DNA from: Candidatus Elulimicrobium sp.
Lineage (GTDB): Bacteria; Patescibacteriota; Minisyncoccia; Phycocordibacterales; UBA918
Reading direction: 5' to 3'
Length of the DNA stretch: 49,725 nucleotides
NCBI GenBank assembly: GCA_022730015.1
Contig: DZBU01000005.1
Location: 1 to 49,725 of the forward strand
A model generated the notes under the pieces. That model saw only the letters and a list, made by a program, of their open reading frames with translations, did not search any database and had not been told where the DNA came from. The position numbers and the translations under genes are program-made. The first letter of the stretch is position 1, and each line of letters begins with the position of its first letter. This document shows, one piece after another, positions 26,107-35,076 of this stretch.

Positions 26107-26985
26107 CTATTTTGCTATCGAACGTAGATAATCAGTAAAATCAGTCTCTTTCTTTCCTTCTGGAATGACGCGAAGAAGACGCAGGGTACCGCCCAAAAAT
26201 TCTGCTTTTTTTATCTTAACTCGCTTTTCATCGAATTTAAAAAAGGCATCTCCGATTCCGGCAAAAGCGTTGATCACTCGCCACGCATGCCGGCCGGCTT
26301 CGCCGGCCGGCAGATCAAACGGATCAATCATAAGCTCGCCCTGTTCCTTGGTGAGCTTGTGGCAGTAGGTCGCCATTTCGTGGGTTTGCTCTTGTGGTGA
26401 AAGCTCTCCAGCGATCCATGCTGGTATCACTTCTGCAAGTAACTCGCTGCCCATGTCTGCAAGTAGCACATCCAGTACTGGTCCACTTATTGGCCAATTG
26501 TCTTCAGAGACAAAAAATTGTTCTTGTTCAAGGATCGGTCCGTGATCCATCTCCTTATCCATAAGCATGATCGTCACTCCGACATCCTCGGGATTATTTT
26601 CTAGGATAGCAGTTCGGATCGGACTCGCCCCACGAAGTTTTGGCAGTAAGGAAGGGTGAACGTTCAAAACACCGTATTTGGGTAGAGTAAGTAGCCAGTC
26701 TGGTAAAATAAAATTGTACGCAACGACCACAAACAAATCCCATGGCTGACTTTCTAGTTGTGAGCGGGCGACGTCATCCTTATAGTTAGTTGGCTGAAAG
26801 ACGGCAATTCCTTCTTGTTCAGCCCAAAGTTTAACAGGTGGCGGGGTGAGCTTTTGTCCACGTCCTGCCGGTCGATCAGGATTGCAGACGATCAGGGAAG
26901 GAAGTAGCCCTGCTTCTTTTAGTTTCACGAGTATAGGAACCGCAAGTGGTTCGCCACCAAAAAAAACAAACGTAAGATCAGTCAT
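26107..26985 (-). CDS. fmt: Methionyl-tRNA formyltransferase
   Basis: Formylates initiator Met-tRNA. About 292 residues from ATG 26985 (a GTG three codons upstream is possible). Catalytic and folate-binding segments are visible: FFGGEPLAVPIL, VCNPDRPAGRGQKLTPPPVK, and NVHPSLLPKLRGASPIRTAI with the catalytic Asn-His pair. The start overlaps the end of def, as in many bacteria, giving a def-fmt pair. A 25-bp perfect palindrome adds the odd peptide LPAGEAGRH between the usual ID and RxxxAF positions, making this region about five residues longer than in E. coli. Confidence 0.95.
   Translation of the reverse strand: MTDLTFVFFGGEPLAVPILVKLKEAGLLPSLIVCNPDRPAGRGQKLTPPPVKLWAEQEGIAVFQPTNYKDDVARSQLESQPWDLFVVVAYNFILPDWLLTLPKYGVLNVHPSLLPKLRGASPIRTAILENNPEDVGVTIMLMDKEMDHGPILEQEQFFVSEDNWPISGPVLDVLLADMGSELLAEVIPAWIAGELSPQEQTHEMATYCHKLTKEQGELMIDPFDLPAGEAGRHAWRVINAFAGIGDAFFKFDEKRVKIKKAEFLGGTLRLLRVIPEGKKETDFTDYLRSIAK
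26288..26312. repeat. Perfect GC-rich palindrome (11-3-11) inside fmt
   Basis: TGCCGGCCGGC, loop TTC, GCCGGCCGGCA. Read on the coding strand it gives LPAGEAG in frame. It looks like a REP-type palindromic element tolerated in a surface loop of the enzyme. Confidence 0.8.
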
Positions 26986-27508
26986 GTGCTTCACTTATTC
27001 CAGTCGGTCGATCTCTTTTATTCCAGGTTTCTTCAGCTCGATCAATATATAGAATTCCGTCCAGATGGTCACACTCATGTTGAAGGATCTGCGCCAAAAG
27101 TCCACCTGCGCCACGAGTGAACGGCTGACCATGTTCATCAAGAGCTTTAAGAGTGACGTTTTTATGACGCTGCACGAGACCATAGGTGTCTTGCACTGAC
27201 AAACAACCCTCACCAACAAGATGTGTTTTCTTTGATAATTTTATGATTCGTGGATTGATTGCGATGATGGTAGGGAGAGCGTCATCTCGTTCTTTGTTTT
27301 GATCTTCAACAAGAAACATGCGCTTCGCCACACCGACTTGTGGAGCAGCAATTGCGACAGCAGCATAGCCATCGACATCATATGTTTTAATAGCCGCTCG
27401 CATGCCGGCAAGAATCTTTTTCACTGTTCCATCGGCGAATTCCTCAGGAGTAACCTCTTCGGCGATACTGTGAAGCGCCTGGTGGTTTTGTGGCACCAAT
27501 TTTTTCAT
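26978..27508 (-). CDS. def: Peptide deformylase
   Basis: Removes the formyl group from nascent proteins. 176 residues. All three motifs are present: AVAIAAPQVG (the usual first Gly of GxGxAAPQ is Ala), EGCLSV with the metal-binding Cys, and QHECDHLDG with HExxH. A minus-strand TATAGT (27519-27524) lies 10 nt before the ATG, so the leader is at most a few nucleotides. It is the first gene of the def-fmt pair. Translation is likely coupled through the overlapping ends. Confidence 0.95.
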   Translation of the reverse strand: MKKLVPQNHQALHSIAEEVTPEEFADGTVKKILAGMRAAIKTYDVDGYAAVAIAAPQVGVAKRMFLVEDQNKERDDALPTIIAINPRIIKLSKKTHLVGEGCLSVQDTYGLVQRHKNVTLKALDEHGQPFTRGAGGLLAQILQHECDHLDGILYIDRAEETWNKRDRPTGISEAHD

Positions 27509-27518
27509 AGATGTTCAT

Positions 27519-27524
27519 ACTATA
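27519..27524 (-). promoter_or_regulatory. -10 box of def-fmt
   Basis: TATAGT on the minus strand, 10 nt before the def ATG. Confidence 0.5.
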
Positions 27525-27579
27525 TCGAATGATGCTAAAAAGAAAAGGGCCAGTATATTTAGCGTTCGTACAGATAATT

Positions 27580-29472
27580 TTATACGATCCGTTCAGGATT
27601 GATCTCGATCTTTACATATGGTGGCAAACTACGTAGCTTTGCAAGTAGTGGCGCGTGCCCAGTCTGTCCATTTGGTGAGATCCTGATCAGGCCGTGTCGT
27701 TGTGCCTTTTCTTTGGTTGAGTTTGGGCTGTTGTAATATTGGACTTCATATCCAGTGAGAGCGGAAAGAATCGGCTTTTCAAGCTCAAGTACGGAAGTGC
27801 TTGTGCCGAGCCAGGTGAGTAAGATGAAAGTGCAAAATGGAGGGTACTGCAACATTTTTCGGAGCGCGATCTCGTCATCATAAAAGCGCTCGATTGCGCC
27901 ACGGGTGGCATGAATGAGAAGGGTGTCAGTTTCGGTCCTCGTTTGCACAATGACTTCTCTCGCAGTACATTCACGCAACTTCATAAGTAAACGGAATAGA
28001 GATTCGTCTGCTCGCCAAGTCGGGATCGTGCGCGCTGCATCAAGTGAAATAATGGCACTAACATCAACACCAGCACTAATGAAAGGGAGAGCAATTTGAG
28101 TGCCAATAAGCACACCAGAACGTTTTGCATAGAATTCCCTTACCAGTTTGGCAGCTTGTTTGGTGGTGGGGGCGGTTATGTTATCGATGATAGTAACGTC
28201 ACTTCCTGGCATAATCTGTCTCCACTCATCGTAAACCTGCTGAATTCCAATCCCGCGCTCACGGAGACGCCATGATCCACAATGACCACAGACATCAGCC
28301 GCCCGCACCCTTCGACCGGAAGTACTCGAAACAAACCAGCGCTCCTCGGCACCATTTTTTACTGTGCGAATCAGTGAAAAAGGGGTATTCGAGTCAGGAC
28401 AGCGGAAAATGTACCCGCAATCAATACAGGCGACAACTGGCGCGAGGCCACGACGAGCGGCATAAAAAAAGACGTGGCCTCGCGCCTCAAGTGCTCGCTC
28501 GACACTGACCAGTAATTCTTTAGAGAAAAGCTGAAATGGCGCTTCTGGTTTTGGCTTGTCGCGTTGTGTGATGATGATCAGGGGAGCGGTGAAGGCAATG
28601 CGTTTTACTTCCTCTCCATAGGTGAGAAAAGTTTCGTTTCGACGTTGGACCTCATCTTCAGTGCGTGGCACCGTATCGCCAAGCAGAATCGACCGGCCAG
28701 ATATTTTTGCGTACGTGATCAATGCTTCCTTGTGATCCAGGTACGGACGTTGTCGCGCAACGTAATGAGCACTTGCAGCTTGTTCAATGATTATTGCAAT
28801 AAGATCTGCTCGTTCGAGGTAGGCGTGAGAAGGGGTGGTAATGATGAGTTTCGCTGTTGCAACATCAGTGAGTTTTAGATAGGCAGATTCACGTTGTTTT
28901 TTAGTCTGATGAGGAGAAAAAATAATCAGACGATCCTCAATACCTTGGCTGAGTTGTTTCACTGCATTATCGACCTCAACCGCTGTCGGTACTACGATCA
29001 TGATCGAACCGCGGTGCGCAAACGTGCTGCGAATGAAACCCTGATACGCCACGTATCGATCGTCTATCCGAGCGGTGAGTAATTGGGGGGTGGTTTCTTC
29101 GTCGTGTTTGACTAATGACGTTCGGGGGTAGGGTTGACTACCGGTTCGAACATCTGGAGGAAGTAGTGCAAACAAAAGGGCACCGATAGAGGCTGGATAT
29201 TGTGCAGAAAGTGCCTCAGCTGTTTTGCGAATAGTTTCAGGCAAGACAACAGGATCAGCTTGGTGGGGAAGTTTTCGAAGCGAGAAAGTCGCAGCTTTAA
29301 GTGCGGTTTTCGTGGTGCTAACTGGTCTTACCTCAGTTACGATCGCACGTTGATTTTTTCCTCTAATTGGTACTTCAAGAAAAGAACCAATAGAATACTC
29401 AGTACTGGAAAAATAAGAGAGTGATTCAAGCTGTGTACCGCGGATGAGAGGAGTGACTTGAATGACAAACAT
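27580..29472 (-). CDS. priA: PriA-like primosomal protein without an ATPase site
   Basis: 630 residues with the overall PriA plan: an N-terminal DNA-binding domain (residues 1-100), two helicase-like lobes and a C-terminal domain with YPPFCTFILL and the final LPPYVKIEINPERI. Key residues are missing. The Walker A region near residues 140-160 has no GxGKT or similar, and the DEEH box (about 221-232) reads IIIEQAAS. The zinc module keeps C349, C352, C358, C395 and C398 but lacks three of the usual eight Cys. It is therefore probably a structural replication-restart factor rather than a helicase (inference). A minus-strand TATAAT lies 11 nt before the ATG. Neighbouring genes are unrelated. Confidence 0.85.
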   Translation of the reverse strand: MFVIQVTPLIRGTQLESLSYFSSTEYSIGSFLEVPIRGKNQRAIVTEVRPVSTTKTALKAATFSLRKLPHQADPVVLPETIRKTAEALSAQYPASIGALLFALLPPDVRTGSQPYPRTSLVKHDEETTPQLLTARIDDRYVAYQGFIRSTFAHRGSIMIVVPTAVEVDNAVKQLSQGIEDRLIIFSPHQTKKQRESAYLKLTDVATAKLIITTPSHAYLERADLIAIIIEQAASAHYVARQRPYLDHKEALITYAKISGRSILLGDTVPRTEDEVQRRNETFLTYGEEVKRIAFTAPLIIITQRDKPKPEAPFQLFSKELLVSVERALEARGHVFFYAARRGLAPVVACIDCGYIFRCPDSNTPFSLIRTVKNGAEERWFVSSTSGRRVRAADVCGHCGSWRLRERGIGIQQVYDEWRQIMPGSDVTIIDNITAPTTKQAAKLVREFYAKRSGVLIGTQIALPFISAGVDVSAIISLDAARTIPTWRADESLFRLLMKLRECTAREVIVQTRTETDTLLIHATRGAIERFYDDEIALRKMLQYPPFCTFILLTWLGTSTSVLELEKPILSALTGYEVQYYNSPNSTKEKAQRHGLIRISPNGQTGHAPLLAKLRSLPPYVKIEINPERIV

Positions 29473-29556
29473 ACGTGGTGGTCATTATAGCAAACTGAGC
29501 GAGTCTGTCGGCTTGTAAAAAGGGAGGTGTCGTGGTTTCAGTTTTGCGTCAGAAAT

Positions 29557-29597
29557 AAAACAGGGGCGGAAATCCTTTGGATTTTCGCCCCTGTTTT
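29557..29597 (-). terminator. Terminator of the HTH-MurA gene
   Basis: AAAACAGGGGCG ... CGCCCCTGTTTT with an inner stem GAAATCC/GGATTT. On the minus strand it ends in a T-run. Confidence 0.85.
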
Positions 29598-29606
29598 GAA
29601 TAACTC

Positions 29607-31106
29607 TTAAAACTCATCAAGATATGAAATGTCAGCTCCTAAGCTGGTGAGTCGTTCTACCAATTTCTCATAGCCACGATTGATGCTGTAAATGTTGCGA
29701 AGGACAGATTCACCCTCAGCCCCGAGCATGCCGATGAGCAGGATAGTTGCTGGGCGAAGTGCGGGTGGGCAAATGAGCTCAGCAGCCCGCAGTTTGGTCG
29801 GACCAGTAATGAAAATACGATGAGGATCAGCAAGTACCGTGTCCGCGCCAAGTTTATCAAGCTCAGTGAAGTAAATGGCACGTTTTTCATATACCCAATC
29901 GTGAATAAGCGTTTGACCGGTTGCTTGAGTGGCGATGACTGCAAAAAAGGGGAGATTATCAATGTTGAGCCCAGGATACACAGAAGGATGAATCTTCTCG
30001 TGCAAGGCGATCAGTTTTGATGGTTTTGTAGTAATGTCGACAAGTTTAGTTTTACTGTTGTGGCTATAGTAAGGTTTTGATTTTTTATACTGGAATCCCA
30101 TTTTTTCTAGTTTCAGTAGCTCCAACTCCAAAAATTCAATCGGACAGCGGGTAATCGTAATACTTGAGTTTGTCACCAACGCTGTCGCTAAAAAGAACAT
30201 ACTGTCAGTGGGATCTTCAGACAGGGTGTATTCGATGTTCTGATCTATTTTTGCAAGTCCAGTAACTGTCAGTGTTGTGGTGCCAAAACCTTCGATTGAT
30301 ACGCCTAGCTGCTGTAAAAAGATGCAAACCTCCTGCACCATGTAGTTAGCGGAAGCATACTTAATGATCGTGGTCTCTGGTCGACCAGCCGCTGCAAATA
30401 AGGCATTTTCTGTTACCGTATCACCTGACTCATACAAAATGATCTCGCTCGGCTTTTTTGGCTCTACGGTCACTTCAAAGGAGTTGCTTGTGGTGTTAAT
30501 TGCTACTCCAAAATGTTCAAGTGCATAAAAGTGGGGCTTGACCGTTCGACTGCCTAATTTGCAGCCGCCAGATTGTGGAAGTGAGAATGATCGTAACTGA
30601 TGAATGAGCGGTCCGATGAACATGACGATGCTGCGGGTGCGTTCGGCCGCTGTCTTGTCGATTTTTGAAAGGTCGAACTTTTTTGGGGGTGTAATAACTA
30701 TGGTGGTGTCATGCCAATCCACTTTTACACCGATACTTTCAAGTACTTCAATAATGCGATGAACTTCTTCAATGCGAGGCATTCGGTGTAGTGTGGTGGT
30801 ACCTTTATTTAACAAAGCAGCACAAAGTAGTCCAACTGCTCCATTTTTTGAAGTATTTGTCTCAATTGTACCGTGAAGTTTTTTACCACCTCGTATGCGG
30901 ATATTAACTGTACCAGGGGAGAGAGTAATCAGGTTCTTGCCGAGTGCTCTCCCAATCCGTTTCAACATATCAGCGCTTACGTTTTGTTTACCTGATTCGA
31001 TCCGTGCAACCGCACTCTGGGTGGTCTTCAGTTTTTTGGCTAAGTCAGTTTGGGTTAGTCCTAGGGTTTCGCGAACGTCAGCGATACGAGTTCCAATATG
31101 TTGCAT
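29607..31106 (-). CDS. murA: MurA-type enolpyruvyl transferase fused to an N-terminal XRE-type HTH
   Basis: 499 residues from ATG 31106, chosen because a minus-strand TATACT (31115-31120) lies 8 nt before it; a longer frame upstream would pass through this promoter. Residues 4-60 are a Cro/C1-type helix-turn-helix (RIADVRETLGLTQTDLAKKL, TTQSAVARIESGK). From about residue 70 the MurA fold follows, with the Lys-Asn pair (SKNGAV, K87-N88) and the PEP-adduct Cys in QSGGCKLGSR (C182). MurA makes UDP-GlcNAc-enolpyruvate, the first committed step of peptidoglycan synthesis. The fusion suggests an enzyme that also binds DNA, perhaps regulating wall genes (inference). It diverges from an mreB paralogue. 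Confidence 0.88.
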   Translation of the reverse strand: MQHIGTRIADVRETLGLTQTDLAKKLKTTQSAVARIESGKQNVSADMLKRIGRALGKNLITLSPGTVNIRIRGGKKLHGTIETNTSKNGAVGLLCAALLNKGTTTLHRMPRIEEVHRIIEVLESIGVKVDWHDTTIVITPPKKFDLSKIDKTAAERTRSIVMFIGPLIHQLRSFSLPQSGGCKLGSRTVKPHFYALEHFGVAINTTSNSFEVTVEPKKPSEIILYESGDTVTENALFAAAGRPETTIIKYASANYMVQEVCIFLQQLGVSIEGFGTTTLTVTGLAKIDQNIEYTLSEDPTDSMFFLATALVTNSSITITRCPIEFLELELLKLEKMGFQYKKSKPYYSHNSKTKLVDITTKPSKLIALHEKIHPSVYPGLNIDNLPFFAVIATQATGQTLIHDWVYEKRAIYFTELDKLGADTVLADPHRIFITGPTKLRAAELICPPALRPATILLIGMLGAEGESVLRNIYSINRGYEKLVERLTSLGADISYLDEF

Positions 31107-31114
31107 ACTGAATG

Positions 31115-31120
31115 AGTATA
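31115..31120 (-). promoter_or_regulatory. -10 box of the HTH-MurA gene (leaderless)
   Basis: TATACT on the minus strand, 8 nt before the ATG at 31106. It sets the start codon. Confidence 0.6.
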
Positions 31121-31183
31121 GCATAGGTGCTATATCCCAATATTCTAATGTCTGTGGATGTTGAAATTGTGATGTCATGATGA

Positions 31184-31211
31184 TTGTACAATCCCTGAAA
31201 AAAGGTACTAT
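31184..31211 (+). promoter_or_regulatory. Promoter of the first mreB paralogue
   Basis: TTGTAC, 16-bp spacer, TACTAT; expected transcription start near 31218, giving a leader of about 8 nt. The divergent gap shared with HTH-MurA is a natural site for autoregulation by the HTH domain. Confidence 0.45.
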
Positions 31212-31226
31212 TGTCGATACTAAATT

Positions 31227-32240
31227 ATGTTTGGAAGTTGGACACCAAAAGTGGGTATTGACCTAGGTACAACCAGTATTCTTGTCTTTGTGCCAGGTCA
31301 GGGGATCGTCTTGAACGAGCCGTCAGTTGTGGCTGTGTCTGACGACAATAAAGTACTTGCAGTAGGTACTGAAGCAAAACTCATGATCGGCCGCACTCCC
31401 GAGAATATTCGTGCGTACCGACCGATGAAAGATGGGGTGATCGCTGATTACCGAGTGACCGAAGCAATGTTGCGGTACTTCTTGCGTAAATCAATGAGTA
31501 AATACAATTTACTTCGCCCGGACGTTATGGTTTCAGTGCCGGCAGGAGTTACCTCGACTGAGCGACGTGCAGTGGTAGAAGCGACAATAAAAGCTGGTGC
31601 CCGTAACGCGTTTGTTGTTAAGGAACCGATCTTGGCGGCAATTGGAGCTGGAGTCCCGATCTACGAACCACAAGGGCACATGATCGTTGATATTGGCGGT
31701 GGCACCATCGACGTAGCAGTGATCTCGCTTGGTGGCATTGTGGCTGCTAACTCAGTGAAATGTGCTGGTAATCGTATCGATGCAGCCATCATTGATTATG
31801 TAAAAAAGACCCGTAATCTCTCTATTGGTGAAAAGACCGCTGAGGAAATTAAAATCACCGTTGGTTCAGCGCTCCCGCTTGAAGAAGAGTTGGTAATGGA
31901 TATCAAGGGTCGCGACATGCTTTCTGGGTTGCCTCGAACCACGGAGATCAAAAGTAATGAAGTAGTAAAGGCGATCGGAAAAGAATTACGTGAGATGGTA
32001 AAGGCGATCAAAGACGTGTTCCAAGAGACTCCTCCCGAACTGGCTGCTGACATTATTGATGGCGGTATCATCATGACTGGCGGTACTTCACAATTACGAA
32101 ATTTTCCAGAACTTATTCGTCGACGTACTGGTGTGAAAGCAAAAGTAGCCGAGCAAGCACTTTTTTGTGTTGCTAAGGGAACTGGTATTGCTCTCGAGCA
32201 TCTCGATGTATATAAACGCGCAGTGTTAGCTAAGAAGTAG
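31227..32240 (+). CDS. MreB-family actin homologue (paralogue 1)
   Basis: 337 residues. The actin-fold ATP-binding motifs are present: VGIDLGTTSILVF (phosphate 1), MIVDIGGGTIDVAVISLGG (phosphate 2) and GIIMTGGTSQLRNFPELI (adenosine). It lacks the N-terminal extension seen in the second MreB (43046). It ends in AVLAKK, whereas the second copy ends in EGAIATQL. It is not next to mreC but opposite an HTH-MurA gene and upstream of a VirD4-like ATPase. It may form its own filament or co-polymerise with the other MreB. Confidence 0.92.
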   Translation: MFGSWTPKVGIDLGTTSILVFVPGQGIVLNEPSVVAVSDDNKVLAVGTEAKLMIGRTPENIRAYRPMKDGVIADYRVTEAMLRYFLRKSMSKYNLLRPDVMVSVPAGVTSTERRAVVEATIKAGARNAFVVKEPILAAIGAGVPIYEPQGHMIVDIGGGTIDVAVISLGGIVAANSVKCAGNRIDAAIIDYVKKTRNLSIGEKTAEEIKITVGSALPLEEELVMDIKGRDMLSGLPRTTEIKSNEVVKAIGKELREMVKAIKDVFQETPPELAADIIDGGIIMTGGTSQLRNFPELIRRRTGVKAKVAEQALFCVAKGTGIALEHLDVYKRAVLAKK

Positions 32241-32291
32241 TAAGAAAAAGTCGGCAGGGGATTATCCTCGATTCTGTTGTTCCAAGTGCGC

Positions 32292-32297
32292 TACTAT
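32292..32297 (+). promoter_or_regulatory. -10 box before the VirD4/HerA-type ATPase gene (leaderless)
   Basis: TACTAT, 7 nt before the ATG at 32305. Confidence 0.45.
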
Positions 32298-32304
32298 AGA
32301 GAAC

Positions 32305-35076
32305 ATGGAAGGTGTACCACAGAAATTTACGTCTCCGGAGGAGGAGATAGCATTTTTACGTAAACAGATTGCTGAGCGAGAGCGGGCATTACTTGAACGT
32401 TCAGCGGTCATTGATCAAGCTGATGTAGAAACACTCGGTCGTGAACAGATTAGAGAGTATGTAAGTTTTACTCCGAAAATGGTGCTTGATCCATCTTACG
32501 AATTAAAAGATGAAGCACTGGTTCGATCAGTTGAGGCAGTTAGTATTGCTTCTGACCCGGTCGGTGAGGTGATGGACATAGCGTTTGAAAAAGGCATTAA
32601 AAACGCTCTTACGGTACTCGATAAAGTGAATAGCGCGTATGTTATTGACGAAGTACACCGACGTCTTATCGAACATATCAATGCTGGAGCAAAAGTTGCG
32701 GACCTAAAAGAAGGAGTACCGTCCTGGCACGTACTTCATATGACACTCTATGAGGTTGCGTTGCCAGCACAGAAAGCCAAAGATGGTCACGAGCTACAGT
32801 TAGCTGAACTGGTAGGAACGATGGAGCAATTATTTGCTGGATTACGCACTATTGGATCGGTCAAGGAGGGAAATCATTTCGCGATCGAGATTGCGGTGGC
32901 TGACAAGAGTGATGACATTATTCTCTATATTGCAGTACCCAACGAGTTTAAGAATCTTTTTGAAAAACAGACACTCTCGCTCTTTCCGCATGCGGTACTT
33001 ACTGAGCAGCCCCATGACTACAATATTTATGTCGACGGAGGTCATACCTTAGTGTCTGATGTCGTACTCAAACAACATCCGATCTATTCGATCAAAACAC
33101 ATGAGGAGTTTGCCGCTGATCCTTTTAAGGTGATGCTGAACGCCTTTTCTAAGATCGAGCGAGAAGGTGGTGGTGCGGCAATCCAGTTCATTATCCGACA
33201 TCCTCGAAAAGACTACCGAAAGGAGCTGGATAGTATTGTTAAGGCAGTTGAGAAAGGAGTTAAACCAAAAGAGGCGATTGCTCGCAGTACACTCATTGGT
33301 GATTTCTTTGTCTCCACTGAAAAACTGTTCTTTTCTAGTGAAAGCAAAAAAAAGGCAGACGGTACCGAAGAGGTAAAACCAGTTGATACGCTGGCACTAG
33401 AGATCTTTCGTAAGAAATTAGCGACACAATTGTACGAGGTGAACATTCGAATTGTTGTATCTGCTACGTTGCTGCCACGAGCGGAGCAGATCTTGTATGA
33501 GCTACAATCGACTTTTAACCAATTCAATACTACCAACAGCAACCAATTTAATTTTGTAAATCAAAAGGGAATACATTTGCGACATGCGCAGAAAGCTTTT
33601 TCTTTCCGTCAGCTGTCGCCTAAAACACTCTTGCCACTCACTACCACTGAACTTGCGACCCTGATTCATTTTCCAGCTGATGGAGTCACGTCAACTGATC
33701 AATTCAAGCAATCCTACGCGCGAACCGCAGCAATACCGACAACAATGCCCACCGAAGGGACGCTCCTTGGTATCAACAAACATCGTGGTATCGAGCGGCC
33801 AGTTTATGTTACGGAGAAGGATCGCATGCGCCACTTCTATGTTATTGGACAAACAGGTACTGGTAAGTCAGTCTTTTTGAAAAATCTCATCATCCAAGAT
33901 ATTCAGTCGGGGGCGGGGGTTTGTATGATCGATCCGCATGGTACGGATATTCAGGATGTGCTTGGGGCGGTGCCACCAGAACGTGAGCAGGATGTTATTT
34001 ACTTTGACCCGTCTCGTCTGGATCGAGTGATCGGTCTTAATATGCTCGAATATGATCCACAAAGACCAGAGCAAAAGACCTTCGTAGTCAACGAACTCTT
34101 TTCCATCTTCCAGAAACTTTATGGTGCTAACCCCGAGTCAATGGGGCCAATGTTTGAACAGTATTTCCGTAATGCCACCATGCTCGTAATGGAAGATCCA
34201 GAAAGTGGTAATACACTGATGGATATTGGACGGGTTATGGCGGACGCTCAATTTCGCCGGAGAAAACTGGAGCGGGCGACCAATCCAGTGGTGATACAAT
34301 TTTGGCGAGAGATTGCCTTGAAAGCTGGCGGTGAAGCATCGCTTGAGAACATTGTGCCGTATATTGTCTCTAAGATCGACCCGTTGACCGCCAATGACTA
34401 CATTCGTCCAATTATTGGTCAGCAGCGCAGCTCGTTCAATTTCCGACAGATCATGGATGAGCGGAAAATATTGCTCATCAACCTTTCCAAGGGTCGTCTC
34501 GGGGAGATCAATGCCAACCTCATCGGAATGATCTTTGTTGGAAAGATACTCATGGCAGCGTTGTCGCGTGTTGATGATCCGACCATGAGCTTTCCACCGT
34601 TTTATCTCCATATTGACGAGTTTCAAAATATCTCAACCCCAGCGATTGCTTCAATCCTTTCTGAGGCTCGCAAGTATAAATTAGGCCTCACAATGGCGCA
34701 TCAGTTTATTGCGCAACTGCAACCAGAGATCAAAGATGCTGTTTTTGGTAATGTCGGATCAATGGCGGCTTTCCGAGTTGGTAATGAAGATGCCCAGGTG
34801 TTGGAGTCACAGTTTGCTCCTGTTTTCACTGCTCCCGATCTTATGAATGTCCCAAATTGGAATGCTTTCTTACGAGTGCTTGCAAATGGTACTCCGACAG
34901 TGCCGTTTAGTATTGCAACCGTTCCACCACCAGAGACTGACCATGCTCGAGTTGCAACACTGATTGAGCAGAGCTACCAGCGTTACGGACGGGCACGTAC
35001 CGAAGTCGAAGAAGAGATTCGTATTCGCTATCAAAAGCCTGTACCACCCGTGCCACCTGCTTCGCTTGCAAGGTAA
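32305..35076 (+). CDS. VirD4/HerA-type ATPase with large N-terminal domain
   Basis: 923 residues. The C-terminal half is a RecA-like motor of the type IV secretion coupling-protein class: Walker A GQTGTGKS near residue 515, MIDPHGTD, IYFDPSRLDRVIGLNMLEYD, Walker B FYLHIDEFQNIST near residue 770, and GLTMAHQFIAQLQPEIKDAVFGNV. The N-terminal ~450 residues are a separate region (coiled start, then alpha/beta repeats such as FIIRHPRKDYRKELDSIVKAVEKG) that I cannot assign. No membrane helices are evident, unlike classical VirD4. No relaxase or other conjugation gene is nearby. The next gene starts in the stop codon (TAATG). It could pump DNA or protein at the cell surface. Confidence 0.85.
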   Translation: MEGVPQKFTSPEEEIAFLRKQIAERERALLERSAVIDQADVETLGREQIREYVSFTPKMVLDPSYELKDEALVRSVEAVSIASDPVGEVMDIAFEKGIKNALTVLDKVNSAYVIDEVHRRLIEHINAGAKVADLKEGVPSWHVLHMTLYEVALPAQKAKDGHELQLAELVGTMEQLFAGLRTIGSVKEGNHFAIEIAVADKSDDIILYIAVPNEFKNLFEKQTLSLFPHAVLTEQPHDYNIYVDGGHTLVSDVVLKQHPIYSIKTHEEFAADPFKVMLNAFSKIEREGGGAAIQFIIRHPRKDYRKELDSIVKAVEKGVKPKEAIARSTLIGDFFVSTEKLFFSSESKKKADGTEEVKPVDTLALEIFRKKLATQLYEVNIRIVVSATLLPRAEQILYELQSTFNQFNTTNSNQFNFVNQKGIHLRHAQKAFSFRQLSPKTLLPLTTTELATLIHFPADGVTSTDQFKQSYARTAAIPTTMPTEGTLLGINKHRGIERPVYVTEKDRMRHFYVIGQTGTGKSVFLKNLIIQDIQSGAGVCMIDPHGTDIQDVLGAVPPEREQDVIYFDPSRLDRVIGLNMLEYDPQRPEQKTFVVNELFSIFQKLYGANPESMGPMFEQYFRNATMLVMEDPESGNTLMDIGRVMADAQFRRRKLERATNPVVIQFWREIALKAGGEASLENIVPYIVSKIDPLTANDYIRPIIGQQRSSFNFRQIMDERKILLINLSKGRLGEINANLIGMIFVGKILMAALSRVDDPTMSFPPFYLHIDEFQNISTPAIASILSEARKYKLGLTMAHQFIAQLQPEIKDAVFGNVGSMAAFRVGNEDAQVLESQFAPVFTAPDLMNVPNWNAFLRVLANGTPTVPFSIATVPPPETDHARVATLIEQSYQRYGRARTEVEEEIRIRYQKPVPPVPPASLAR

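Noticed and set aside
32305-35076. Part of a conjugative plasmid or integrative element
   Set aside because: The motor class fits, but no relaxase, VirB pore genes, integrase or attachment repeats are near, and the neighbours are chromosomal core genes.
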